Source: Metaphire vulgaris
Taxonomy: Eukaryota; Annelida; Clitellata; Crassiclitellata; Megascolecidae
Direction: 5' to 3'
Length of the DNA: 64,000 nucleotides
NCBI GenBank assembly: GCA_018105865.1
Contig: CM030848.1
Span: forward strand, 6,676,301 to 6,740,300
Below, one piece after another: positions 10,681 through 21,818 of the stretch (position 1 is its first letter; each line of letters begins with the position of its first letter). Under the pieces are notes generated by a model that saw nothing but the letters and a program-made list of their open reading frames with translations, was not told where the DNA came from and did not search any database. Made by a program: the position numbers and the translations under genes.

Positions 10681-11186
10681 AATAAATGTAAATGTGTATA
10701 TAAATAAAGACACAAATAGAGTGAATATGATACTAACATCAGGTGTCCAATGAATATCTCTAGCCATTAGATTCTATTTCGAAATCATTCGTATCTCGAG
10801 TCTTCAATAATGTTTTAGTAATAACGTCGTTTAGTAATAACGTCGTTTCGCCCCAAAAATAATCAAACGCTTTTGGTACGTCATTTACACAATTAATCTA
10901 ACGCCAAGGAGGTTAAGTAAGGACCGTTTGGCAGCCAAAGATTAGGAGATATGAAATCAGAAGTTTCCTTGTCAGAAGTTCAACAGTTTCACAGCTCAGT
11001 GAGGATGCACCATCTTGTTGAAATGTGAAATAATCTGAATATTGCCAAATATATATCAGATCATTTATTAGTTATGGTAAGCATGTCAGGACTGACTAAA
11101 ATGAATTTAAAATTTTTTAAATTGATGAATATTTACTAGTGCTTTTCATCATTTTTGCTAGAGATCCGTTTTGTACAGACAGTGTA

Positions 11187-12370
11187 GAACAAAATGCAAC
11201 AGCAACTCTTTTGCATTTTCTTAAGGAGTGATAACTCTTTTCAAATAAAGATTTTTTCTTTTCTTTGATGTCTAGCACTCTTGCATCTTGCCAGTCTACT
11301 GGATTTATGGGAAATGTGAAACCAGATAGCCCTGGGTAAGGATGCTCAACACCTCCTACATCATGGCTAGATGAAGGACATGGCTAGATCCACAGTGCAG
11401 CTGCTGGGCTAACCAGGGAGTCCAATCCCAGGCTGCCGTCCCAGATAAACAGTACTCATTAGGCAACACCCAGTCATGGGTGGATCAAGAGAGGCAACTG
11501 GGATCATCCCAGGAGGTTTTGTTGGTTGACAGAGAAAGCAAAGGCTTTACTTCAATAGGATCTGATCAAAAGACTTCCACATTCTTGCATAGCTGCATAT
11601 TCTAATTTCCACCAAATATAAAATCTCAAAGTAACTTCAAAAAGGCGAAAAGTTTGAATACTTGAGCTAACAGTAACATTCTTCAGTGCTTGTTTTTTTT
11701 TATTACCACACACTTAGCAAATACCACTTAGCATTCTAAACTACCAAAATCATGCAATATCAATCATATTACATTATATTCATGTTTACTTTCATATTCT
11801 TGAAAATTACACACTAGAGAAATTTAGTCTGATTTATATTGTTCTGTTGACATAAGATGTAATAAATTTTTTATGAATGGAACAAACTTGAACACTGCAG
11901 GTTGAAGAAATTATGTCTGATGCTGCTGCTTTACGAACATTTTCAAAATTCAAATATAACCCAGACTTTACCAGTAATACACTTTTATTCACTCTTAAAA
12001 TTGAAAAAAATGAACTTTTTTTAGAACATGTACAGAATAGTTGTTAATATGGCTTGATGCCTAATAACTTATATAATTTCCTAAAATGTCCCTTAATATA
12101 TAAAATATTTTATTCAGTGAACAAAAATGTGATAAGTCAAAGGTTAAAATCAGGAGTGAGAATGCTTTTCCAAATGGTTTGTCGGAGGTGATGATCATAA
12201 ATGGTTTCAGACAGATTTAATAAATTTTAAATGCCAAAACTTCAAAAAAAGATCCGGTAAGGTAGGCTATAATTCAAGTCAGCTACTGTGGAGGATTGTC
12301 AGGAGAGTTAAATATGGGTCACAAAACCCAGTTCCTTAGTAGGCACATTTGTGAATTAGCCCTGAAAATA
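11187..12370. other. No gene recognised
   Basis: AT-rich sequence with no coding signal that I can support. 11330-11530 is locally GC-richer ('TCCCAGGCTGCCGTCCCAGA', 'CACCCAGTCATGGGTGGATC') and could be an old retroelement fragment, but I cannot identify it. Confidence 0.5.
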
Positions 12371-12378
12371 CTTTTAAG

Positions 12379-13262
12379 CAGAGATGTAGTACTTGGTACT
12401 TGTACTTGTACTCGAGTTGTACTCGAGTACAAATTTTTAGTACTTGTACTTGTACTCGGAGGCCAGGTACTTGTACTTGTACTCGGAGTTTTAGGAATGC
12501 AAGTACTTGTACTTGTACTTGTACTCGGAGGCCAGGTACTTGTACTTGTACTTGTACTTGAAGCATTGTGTACTTGCTACATCTCTGGCTACATCTACTT
12601 CAATGGTACCAGTAATGCTGTTCCTTTAGGCTAATGACTAGCACATCCTCACAGATGGCCAAGTACCTGGAACTCAACGATATTTATGATGAAGCCACTG
12701 ATACCATCGTATTTTGGAACAGTGAGGTTAATAGAAAGGAGTTCAGCAGGCTGTATAATGCAGCCATTAATTAGAGACCTTAGTGTGCCTGCTTCTGGCG
12801 CACCAATTAAACGCTTATTTAGCCAAGCTGGCTTGATCGCTAGACTGCATAGGGTTAATATGACCGATGCAAGACTATCATCTCTATTTTTAAGTGCAAC
12901 TGTGATGATATTTAGATGCTAATAGTGTCAATTTTATTCGTGGCCGGACAAACTGTACGAGGACAAAATGTCACGGACAAAATGTCACGGACAAAATGTC
13001 ATGGGGACAAAATGTCAGCGAAAAAATGTCAATGTCAAAAATGTTGTACTAGTACTTGGAGGCCAGGTACTTGTACTTGTACTCGGAGGCCAGGTACTTG
13101 TACTTGTACTCGTACTCGGAGGCCAGGTACTTGTACTTGTACTCGGAGGCCAGGTACTTGTACTTGTACTCGGAGTTTTTGGAATGCAAGTACTTGTACT
13201 TGTACTTGTACTCGGAGGCCAGGTACTTGTACTTGAAGCATTGTGTACTTGCTACATCTCTG
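12379..13262 (+). mobile_element. hAT element with minisatellite ends
   Basis: The 884-bp element is flanked by a perfect 8-bp target duplication CTTTTAAG (12371-12378, 13263-13270). Its inverted ends are CAGAGATGTAGTACTTG and, at the right, GTACTTGCTACATCTCTG. Next to each end is an array of a TACTTGTACTTGTACTCGGA / GGCCAGG unit (12391-12566 and 13047-13240). Between them lies a hAT transposase C-terminal remnant. A second, internal copy of the right end (ending at 12587) shows that a shorter version 12379-12587 was duplicated or nested. A block of 'GGACAAAATGTCACG' repeats (about 12960-13045) precedes the right array. Confidence 0.9.
12686..12925 (+). pseudogene. hAT transposase C-terminal remnant
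   Basis: The frame encodes LSVPASGAPIKRLFSQAGLI followed by a basic/acidic stretch and LSSLFLSATV. This matches the conserved hAT dimerisation region (consensus around 'PATSAPVERVFSQAG'). Upstream, 'YWNSEVNRKEFSRL'-like codons in another frame suggest a frameshift. Only ~75 residues of a protein usually longer than 500 residues remain. It sits between the minisatellite ends of the 12379-13262 element and supports its hAT classification. Confidence 0.85.
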
Positions 13263-13270
13263 CTTTTAAG

Positions 13271-15400
13271 TCCTACAGACAAACACAAGCACCTAGGCAT
13301 CAGAGACACAAGACACCATAGCCATTGTGATGTTTACTTGTGGAGTTCAGGTTAAGCTCTGTTCAGCTCACTAAAGCAAACTAAGGAGAGTAAATGAACC
13401 ATGACTTCATAATTTCACCCAACACAACCCAGTACACATTGGTTAGAGATAGCTTTTCTATACAAAGCGGCTTATAGGACTTCTGTAGCAACAGGCTATT
13501 GCCTAAAAAAGAAATGCCACATCAGCAAATGTGACAAGAACAATGAAATTAAATTGTTATAAGTAAAGAAATAACCATGTTGGAGAAAAATAACTTGGAC
13601 ATTTGGGAAGAATGATGTCAGATGCTTGAAAATGGGTGAAAAGGTAATGACAACACCTTGAGAGAAAACCCACAAAAACTGTGGGGTCAGGAAAGATCAG
13701 AAGCAGTTAACAGACTGAAAGCCATCTTCCTGTCTTGAACTTTGCAGCCCTCTCCTCTCAGGGCTGGTACTGGGTGAAGAGGAACTCTTAGCAAATAGCC
13801 TCCTAATCTAGCATGGTTAGGAAAATGCTAAATTCTTGATCTGTCTCATTGATTTTCACTGACTTGCATAGTATTATACACTTTACCAGCTGTAAACAAG
13901 CTTGTCACCAGACTCCTCTCAGGGATACTTCCAAACAGACAGCTACCTTAATAGCCTAGCAGCAAGAAGAAGCAAATATATTTAGTCTATATAATTATTT
14001 TATTTAGTCCTTATAAAGACCATTTGTATACATGTCTGGCAAGGCAAGCCAAACTAAAGGTCACATGACAAGGGAATCAGTCATAACAAGAAAAAAACAA
14101 CCCAGACAAGACTCTAATGTATCATTAATTTTGGGACCATAGCTCTAGGACACAAAATCGAGAAGTTAATACAATATCATGCAATACACTGTGTACCAAT
14201 GATAAGCAGTCAGCTTGTTGTCTGTGCTAATGGTAGTTTTAAATTGGTTGAATTAACTAGTTTAAAATATGTGTCTCAAAATATTACATTCTAAACAATG
14301 TTCAAATTAATTTGGCATATAAGGCAGTGTACAGTAACATTTTAAATGGCATGCTCCAAATTACTGGTCCTTTCACATAGTCAAAGAACAAAAGTATGGT
14401 AGTATTTAAAAGTAGTATTTTGAACAATTCTGAATGCATAAATCATATATTGTTGTGAAACTCTAAAATGGAGAGAACAGGCATGCTTATTTGGTAATAA
14501 ATTCTAGACAAACAGGATTGTCAATCAATTACATGTTTTAAAAAAGAAAACATCTACAAAATAACTGCACAATGGCCAAAAATGACTAAAATTATTAGAA
14601 TGTGTCACACTATGAATATCATTTACTTCATTATTATAAAAAACAACTTATACAAAATTATTAGGAATTGTATATACATGGTGAAAAATGACAGGTCTGA
14701 AATACAAATCAGTTCAGAACATGCACTGAAGGGTGCTAGCAAATGCAAATTTTGCTGTTAAAGCACAAAAAATGGTAAAGGTGCAAGAAATAATCTGTCA
14801 TCAAAAGTACTCTACATTAATATCTAAAAAATCCATAAGATATATATGATAGCTCAATACGAATCTAACCATTTAAAATAATGGCTGGGAAAGTAGATGT
14901 GCCATGCAATCGATTCTTTAAAATAACACACTATAGCAACACAAGAAGACACATATGCAAATTGCTCAAGCAGAGAGTAGGATCAAGAAAGAAAAATTTT
15001 TAAGTACAAGGGTTTGGATGAAGCGGCAATAACAGTTGTAACAATAAAACGGTCCAAAAGTCATCTGGGAAAACTAGCTCATTACCGGTAAATGTAGAAA
15101 GCTATTGGGATGGCTTCACACAGGCCAACATAGCCTCCTAAATCACTTGAAATTGTGATTATAATCTTCAGGATGGTCATTATACAGAAAGCAGTAGAAT
15201 AATGGTTAAGGTCATAATCATCATTAAATATCATGGGCTCAGATCTTCATAATGTAGAAAGTAACCTGTCAAAGATCAAGGTGTTGGAGATGAAAGGATT
15301 TAGACAGATTCTGCATATATCCTGAACAGGGAAAAGAACTACAGAATGGGTATTAAAAAAGGTACTTTATAAGAGAATTTTTGGAGTTCATCAAAAGAAG
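13271..15400. other. No gene recognised
   Basis: AT-rich non-coding sequence without clear repeats or exon signals. 'CTCTCCTCTCAGGG' and 'CTCCTCTCAGGGAT' occur at about 13750 and 13910 but without a larger repeat around them. Confidence 0.5.
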
Positions 15401-15420
15401 AAAACTGTCTTTCTTCGACT

Positions 15421-15650
15421 GACTACATCATGAGGAAAGCAGGCACCTGTTTGAAAATGAAATCATACAAGACACAATTGATAGAAAAAGAAAACAAGGC
15501 AAACCCAGGAGTATGGACTGATAACATCATGCAATGGACTGGAAAGACAATGGAAAAGGCAATCCCAATGACAAACAATAGAAAACAGCAGAGCATGGCA
15601 TGGGACATGGAGGATACATAGCAAGGATGGCTGAAGACAAGACAAGACAA
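15421..15650 (+). pseudogene. LINE C-terminal tail fragment
   Basis: The plus strand reads (with frameshifts) HIMRKAGTCLK, then KQGKPR-type residues, WITSCNGLERQWKR and DMEDT. This is the 'GH(I/V)xR...GKPRxxWxDNIxxWTG' tail common to many animal LINEs. The same family occurs in minus orientation at 32240-32470 (NIMQWTGKTMEMAI). It is a short dead fragment. Confidence 0.7.
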
Positions 15651-16130
15651 AAAGGAAGTAATCAGACCCCACTAGTCTTCCAAAAACCGACCAGTCAGTC
15701 ACAGCATGCATAATCTACGAAGTCTTCTGCAAAATGAACATTAGGTAAACAGTCTAAACACTTACCAATAATGGATAGAATGAGCTCAGAAAAGCAAGAA
15801 ACAAGAATTCATTAGTCATTAGTCAAAGACCAGCAACTGCCAAACATTAGTGCAAGGCAGTGGAGATTCTAGGCGGTGACTTCTTGAGCATCAAGCAAAC
15901 TATATACCAAGTACTGGCAACTAGCATCAATAAAATACTCATCTTCAAGCCTTCTGTACACTGCCCCAATCTCCTCAGTGACAACACACTCAAGATAATG
16001 AAACTGACAAGGAAATACTATATGCTGTACAGTGTACATACAATTCCACTATCAGTACCGGCACAGCACTCAGAAATTATTCTTAAGGAAAACACTTCAT
16101 GTATTTTGCAGCTTTACCTCATCTCCATGG

Positions 16131-16163
16131 TCCTCCTCCTCCTCCTCCTCCTCCTCCTCCTCA
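16131..16163. repeat. (CTC)n microsatellite
   Basis: About 33 bases of CTC repeats. Confidence 0.95.
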
Positions 16164-16204
16164 ATAGATGATTCCTCCAATAGGGTTACTTAACCTATTG
16201 AAAC

Positions 16205-16977
16205 GGTGTCCAGACAAAATCGCGGACGACAAAATAACGGAGACAAAATCGCGGACGACAAAATAGCACAAAATAGCGCGAAGCAAGAAACGATAGAGAG
16301 CACAACTTTCAATTTCACATGCTTATTTAAAATGTCTCTTCATATCTCAAAGCCAAGTATTTGGTTGATCGGAACTACAAGTGCTGGGATTGCTGGGATT
16401 GCCGGGGTGGTAAGGGGGGGTTGAACCCCCAGCTAACTTGGCAACCATCAAAACTCGCATAGCAGGTACATGCAGTCTCTGCCCTCTTTTGAATTTCAGT
16501 CCGCAAAACCCCTTTCCCCTAGCTCAAATTACACAACGATACTGATTATCTTTAACAAGTCATAGCCCAGTAGTTAGTCGATAGGAAAAACGATACTTAA
16601 TATCCTTCACATGACATAGCCGAAGCCAGAAACGATAGAGAGCACAACTTTCAAATTAAAATGTTTATTAAAATTAATACAACTACAAAGCTAATCAAAG
16701 AGACGTATAAAAATATACTAAACTGTTAAAAATGTCTCTTCATATTAATCAATAACGTAGCTTTAAAATAAGGTCCTTCATATCAATCAATCATGTCGCT
16801 CCGTTCCTATTGCACGATTACGTCGGCGCTATTTTGTCGCGTTTTTTAAAGCTATTTTGTTGTGCGCTATTTTGTCGCGGTTTTTTCGCTATTTTGTCAT
16901 GCGCTATTTTGTTGTCCGCGATTTTGTCGTCTGCGATTTTGTCTCCACTATTTTGTCTTCCGCGATTTAGTTATGGT
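16205..16977. mobile_element. Element with inverted GACAAAAT arrays at both ends
   Basis: The left 75 bases are GACAAAATCGCGGAC / GACAAAATAGCG-type units. The right ~170 bases are the same units on the opposite strand (GCTATTTTGTCGCG, CCGCGATTTTGTCGTC). The core holds a direct duplication of GAAACGATAGAGAGCACAAC (16286 and 16626) with AAATGTCTCTTCATAT after each. The whole is flanked by a 12-bp direct repeat ACCTATTGAAAC (16193-16204, 16978-16989), longer than hAT or mariner duplications. No transposase is visible; classification open. Confidence 0.8.
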
Positions 16978-17522
16978 ACCTATTGAAACATATATTCAAC
17001 CCATAACCCAGTATATCAAAAAGCTCAAATCCAGATCCTAAGAGTAAGCGAAAAGATTAATTATAATATACAGTAGCATACTGTTATACTGTACACATTC
17101 CAGTAAATTTAATCTTCAAACGTTCTTATAAATCAGATCATGGTCACCATTCAAGTAGAAATATATCGTTATCATGTGTGGTCTCCAAGGTTGTTTGTCT
17201 CTATCTTAATCAGTCCTCAACAGTTCTTTTCATCATGCCGGGGTTTTCAATTCCAGTCCACTCTGACACCATGCAGTATATCCAGGTTCTTATTGGTCTT
17301 CCTTCAATATTAGGGTCTACATATTTTCCCTCTAGAATGTTTTGGTCCTATTCAGAATAGGATCCTCTCATGACCTGTCCAGCATGTTGGGGTTTACTTT
17401 TGACTATTTCTTGGAGCAGCAAATTTTCCTCCCCTATTTTCTGTAGCACTATCTCATTTGATATTTTGTCTCACCAATTGATTATTGCAGTCTTCTATAA
17501 CAATACATTTCAATTGCCTGCA

Positions 17523-17525
<3 letters not shown>

Positions 17526-17574
<49 letters not shown>
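17526..17574. repeat. (AT)n microsatellite
   Basis: About 48 bases of AT dinucleotide; overlapping open frames are artefacts. Confidence 0.97.
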
Positions 17575-17577
<3 letters not shown>

Positions 17578-17595
17578 TCCTCCATCCTCTGGTCC

Positions 17596-18295
17596 AGGGG
17601 TGGCCAACCTTTTGCAACAAGCAGGCCATTATAAATTTTTATCAGCATGCGGAGGGCCACATTTTTTGGTGCCTTTTGCACATCATTGTTATAAACAGTA
17701 GAATAGTCACTGTTGTCACACACCAATAGTAACTGCATGGTAACATTTCCAATTAAACAGCAGTTTAAAGTAAGTTACAATTTTAATAAATTAAGCACAG
17801 GATATAAAAGTCTTACTCATGACTCAATATTGTATACATAAATAGGACTCATCATCATCAGTGTTTCTGTCTCTCGACAGGTCCAGGTATCCAGTTATTC
17901 CACTCCGATCGATTGCTTGCTTCTTCTTTGAGTTCCTGATATCCTTTATTCATCATCCACTCCAACATCATCTTTCTCGGTCTACCTCTCACTCTCTTTC
18001 CCTCTATTTTTCCTTCGATTATTGTTCTTAGTAAAGAGTCATGCCGGAGGACATGTCCCACCCAATTTCTCTGCCTTTTCCGGATTGTATCTATCAGGCT
18101 TCTTTCTTCTTCTATCTCCTTCATGACTTCCTCGTTTGTCTTATGCTCTGTGTATTTTACTTTTAGCATTTTCCTCCAAATCCACATTTCAAAAGCCTCT
18201 AATCGCCTCTAATCTAGGACTAATAGAGTTTATAATAAAGCATGCCTGAGGGCCACCAATCAGCTGCCAGCAGGATGGTTAGCCAGCATTCACAG
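17596..18295. mobile_element. hAT element remnant, left end preserved
   Basis: CAGGGGTGGCCAACCTTTTG is a typical hAT terminal sequence and is followed by a 'GCATGCGGAGGGCCACATTT' block. A similar 'GCATGCCTGAGGGCCACC' recurs at about 18242 and a degraded 'GGTTAGCCAGC' follows. The LINE fragment 17858-18215 lies inside. Right terminus and target duplication are not clear. Confidence 0.5.
17858..18215 (-). pseudogene. LINE C-terminal fragment
   Basis: The minus strand encodes FEMWIWRKMLKVKYTEHKTN, then RQRNWVGHVLRHDSLLRTII, RVRGRPRKMMLEWM and a stop after VERQKH. This is the end of a non-LTR retrotransposon ORF2, downstream of the reverse transcriptase. A close copy lies in plus orientation at 43985-44290, inside a hAT MITE. 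Its tail architecture matches the longer LINE at 44656-46830. Confidence 0.88.
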
Positions 18296-18362
18296 GAATA
18301 CACAAATACTGAGAAAGCATAGCATTTCAGTAAATGTTTTTTAAAAGCCAGATTTGGGTTTT

Positions 18363-18973
18363 ACTGTATACCCTAAAATCTCGATTATAGTGCACTCTTT
18401 TAAATCAGAATTTCGACGAAGTTAGGGGTGCAATGGTGCATATTATCTTGACATTTGCAAGATTCACAGGTCTGTCAGCAATAATTAAGCTTACCAGTTG
18501 GCAGGGCTGCCGACAGAAATTCTGGTCTCCTGGGCAGAGTAGTCACGACAGGACCCTAGAAAGTTTGAAAACCGATGACCTTTTTTTGCTTCTTAGACTT
18601 TTCATGACCCTGGAGGAGTAAATTTCAAGTACCAAAACGCAGTGATGACTTTTTTATGCTTGTCAGCAAGTCAGCATATGCCTTCGATGGGCCCCTACCC
18701 CCTAACTGCCTTTCAACATGTTAACCATAATCCTAATCCTAACCCTAACCGTAACACACCTGCCTGGGCCCCTACAGATCTTCGGGTCCCTGGGCATTTG
18801 CCCCTGCCCCCTCAGAGGCCCTGCCAATAGACAAATAAAACTTTACCAGGTGTAGAGGTTTAAGGGTGCGCATTACCAGTATAGCCATGAAAATCGATTT
18901 TAGCTTTTGATTGTCACCCCAGAAAGCCATACAAATTATACTCCTGTGAGCATTATACTTGAGATTTCACAGT
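18363..18973. mobile_element. Inverted-repeat element (pogo-like ends) with a nested MITE
   Basis: The left end TACTGTATACCCTAAAATCT and the minus-strand right end TACTGTGAAATCTCAAGTAT are similar and next to TA. A degraded relative lies at 63590-63730 (TGAGTATAGTGCACA, GGCTTTCTGGGGTG shared). The 18502-18823 MITE sits inside. Assignment to pogo/mariner is from TA and end shape only. Confidence 0.55.
18502..18823. mobile_element. CAGGGCYGCC-family MITE carrying the GCAAAAAAAGGTCATC cassette
   Basis: The left end CAGGGCTGCCGACAGAAATT and the inverted right end CAGGGCCTCTGAGGGGGCAG relate it to the copy at 55996-56217 (CAGGGCCGCCAAGAGAAATT). Two cassette copies are inside in reverse sense (GATGACCTTTTTTTGCTTC at ~18573, GATGACTTTTTTATGCTTGT at ~18643), and the telomere-like 'CCTAATCCTAACCCTAACCG' is at ~18731. 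Flanking duplication is degraded. Confidence 0.65.
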
Positions 18974-19942
18974 AAGTTCTTTTTGCTCTTTTCATTTTTC
19001 CAGAAATATGAGGTGCCATAAAAATCTTATGTTAAACTATTACCTTGAATAAATATTAAAGTGAACAACCTAGCATAGCAAAACTGAAGGTGTAGTGACT
19101 GTCTGTGAAAACTAAAATCAAGCAGAATGTCAACTAATCATTCTCTAAGGAAGAAGCTGAACTTGACAATGTTTTTACTGGAATGTAAGTCAAGGCATCA
19201 TAAAATTGGTTTAGAAAAACAAACCCATTCAATTTTTCATCCAAAAGTACAGACACCAACACAGTTGATTCTTCACAGGATAAAACCATAGCAGTGCAAA
19301 ACAGACATCAATCAAAGAGTGCTGCTTCAATGGGATATTTCATATTGTTAGAAGCAACAATAATAATACCAGCAATGAGTGGACACAAAAGCGCTTTGTG
19401 TTGCTCAGTGCATTTACAGCATTATCATCAAGGCAAGGCAACATATAACAATACTATAAATGCCTAAATTATAATGAAAATCTTCTGGACTTTCTCACAA
19501 CAGAATAAAGATATGAAACTTGTTTACAATAACTACATCCCAGTGCCTGAACTCATCTTATTGTCCAATTTGTTTTATAAACTTTATTTATATCACTACT
19601 ATTATAACTCATTAGTGTTTAAACCTTAATTTAAACACAGCATATTGCACTTTGATACGAAGCTGATTAACATTTTAAAAGCCATAGAAATTATAAAATT
19701 TGTTTAAAATCTTTAAAAACATAAAATCTCAGAGAAAACGTTTTCTGAATGCCATCCTGGCATGTTCTGGCAGAACAAAGCGCTGTCAGTAGCACAAGAG
19801 CACTCATCTGTCTCTTCAGTTTTGACTGTTCTGCCACACAATGCTAATTAAAAAATTGTGAATTTATCACTGTTCCTATTTTAATTGCCATCAATACAAG
19901 AGTTACTCATTCAAGCAGCTCTCATGGCATAAAATGAAATTA
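18974..19942. other. No gene recognised
   Basis: AT-rich sequence with no recognisable repeat, exon or RNA gene. Confidence 0.5.
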
Positions 19943-20107
19943 ATTAATGCCAGGGCTGTGAAACAATTTTTTTGATTGTGCTAATCTTGTCATTAATTTT
20001 TTAAATCGCGCATTAATCACGTTTTTGACACATCGTGTATCATGTCAGAAGATTATGAACTGAATGAATAGGGAGTTATGAGTCAACAGACAAAGGAACT
20101 TCTAGAG

Positions 20108-20718
20108 CAGGGGTGCACAACCCTTTGAGGTCAAGGGCCAAAATTAATGTTCTCACATAGTTCCCAGGACTGGCAAACAAAACTGCACATTTTATAATAG
20201 TATAACCTAAAAATACATTAATCTATATGCTTAATTGGACTACTCATATTACACTTGGATTCGGATTCGTTGGCCTTCTTGGTGAAAAAACTTTGCTCGA
20301 ATGACATAGAGCTCAATTTTTTTCTTCTCAACTTACCTTGTAAGTCATTATAAGTATCGGGCATGTTTTGTTTCATAATGGCGCCTACAATTAATTATTG
20401 CATCCTTTGTTGACAATGACCGATTCACTGCAGTTCAAACACGTTAATTAACCGTTAAGCTAGTTGATAAAATATTGGTGCTTATCGCCCACCTACCATT
20501 GCCAACATGTCTGGTTGTTGTAGATCGCACAATTTTTTAGTAACCCAATTTAAGTTAATAGCCCATAGACTGTAGTGTATTAGAAAAATGATTATAATCC
20601 ATATTTTCTAAAACAAATTTTAGTTGCAAGGATGCTTTATGTGTTGTTCGAAATTGTTCCGCGAGCCGGACAGAACCCTTTGGCAGGCCGGATCCGGCCC
20701 ATGGGTTGTGCACACCTG
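20108..20718. mobile_element. hAT (Charlie-like) MITE
   Basis: The 611-bp element has ends CAGGGGTGCACAACCCTTTG and, inverted, CAGGTGTGCACAACCCATGG. A perfect 8-bp target duplication TTCTAGAG lies at 20100-20107 and 20719-20726. The right subterminal GGCAGGCCGGATCCGGCCC resembles hAT-Charlie ends. Antisense open frames over it have no transposase similarity that I can see. Confidence 0.92.
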
Positions 20719-21224
20719 TTCTAGAGACATGCCAGTTGCAATCTGTATCAAAATAGCGGTAGATAACTGTTGATCGATCAAGTGACCCATCGTCGTTCGG
20801 GTGAAACAAAAATTTGCTTTCCAGAACTTACTAAGAAATTTCACAGTCACAATCATAACACTTCAGTAACTAGCAAGTAAGTTAAAAATTACAAACTAAT
20901 AAAAGTTGCAAACTTTGCAAAACAAATGCATTACTGTCAGTTTTATTTATAAATTAAATTTACTAGTTTTAGACAGTCAACAAAATGATGTCAGCAACAG
21001 CATAGAATATACCGATACTTAATTTAATTTGTTTTAAAGTTGAAATTTAGAGTCGTGCAGCAGGTCACAAACCAAAAAATAAGTACTCGATCTTTGAACG
21101 ATAACGTAAATGCTCAAACATCAATTGTTTACCATTGCTAGCTGTTTTATCAACAGTGAAGCCAATGGTTTGAATTTAAAATAATACTGCCATTATACTG
21201 GTGTTTAAAACATTGATTATTCTA

Positions 21225-21818
21225 CACTGTTTGCATAAAACAAGATCCCTTGGGATAATAATAAAAAACACTAGTAAATATTCATCCATTTTAAAAATTT
21301 TAAATTCATTTTAGTCCAAACGGAATGTTAAACCTAGTTGCCTGATATTCAGCAATATTCATATTATTACACATTTCAACAAGATGGTGACCCCCTCACC
21401 GAGCTCTTGTGAAACCGTTGAACTGCTGACAAAGGAAACTCCTGATTTCATACCTCATAATCTTTGACTGCCAAACAGTCCTGACTTAAACCCAGTTGAT
21501 TAAAAGATATGGAGAATAAAGCAGGAGAAGGTTTACAGAACAAAGATCAGAATCATTGAAGAACTCCATGAGCAAATTGTGTAATGTGTACGTATGGGAT
21601 AAACTTGATCAGTTGGTTATCGATGCAGCTATTAGTCAATGGAGAGCTGTCTTGAAGCTTGTGTCGGAGCCATTGGGGGACACTTTGAGCACAAATCTTA
21701 GTTGAATGACAATTAACATTCTGTCAGGGATAAATGAATTTTAAATTTTTTATATTGATGAATAATTATTAGTGTTTTTCATCATTATAACAAGGGATCC
21801 CATTTTATCTGGACAGAG
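21225..21818 (+). mobile_element. Internally deleted mariner with transposase C-terminus
   Basis: The ~594-bp element sits between TA dinucleotides with inverted ends CACTGTTTGCATAAAACAAG and CTCTGTCCAGATAAAATGGG. The plus strand reads, with frameshifts, an FQQDG start, LTQLIKRYGE-like remnants of the 'NSPDLNPVDYKIWG' region, then WDKLDQLVIDAAISQWRAVL and a stop after TLSTNLS. The N-terminal two thirds of the transposase are missing. It matches the copy at 8897-11184, so a deletion derivative was amplified. Confidence 0.9.

Larger units (their letters stand above)
9192..10912. mobile_element. TTAA-flanked element (piggyBac-like) carrying two tandem arrays
   Basis: The 1,721-bp insert is flanked by TTAA (9188-9191, 10913-10916). 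Comparison with the second mariner copy (CAGTCCTGACTTAAACCCAG at 21471) shows the empty site, with a single TTAA. The inverted ends are CCTTCATAGCGTTAATCCCG and, on the minus strand, CCTCCTTGGCGTTAGATTAA. 'CGTTAA.CCCGTACGTGA.AC' occurs twice near the left end. Two tandem arrays fill the interior (9405-9960 and 10011-10680). No transposase was found; superfamily by TTAA and CC ends only. Confidence 0.8.
8897..11184 (-). mobile_element. Internally deleted Tc1/mariner element, split by a later insertion
   Basis: The left end (CTGTCCAGATAAAACAGGAT) and the minus-strand right end (CACTGTCTGTACAAAACGGA) are mariner-like inverted repeats next to TA. The left piece (8897-9191) and right piece (10913-11184) together match the ~594-bp mariner copy at 21225-21818 in the opposite orientation. 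Minus-strand remnants of the transposase C-terminus are visible (HFNKMVHPH-type start, then AAIGQWRAHLEACV). An element occupying 9192-10912 was inserted at a TTAA in its coding remnant. The left boundary is uncertain by about 4 bases (TACATACTG). Confidence 0.85.

Noticed and set aside
13035..13355. Several overlapping frames on both strands rich in VLVLGGQ or YKYLASE
   Set aside because: Direct products of the TACTTGTACTCGGAGGCCAGG minisatellite.
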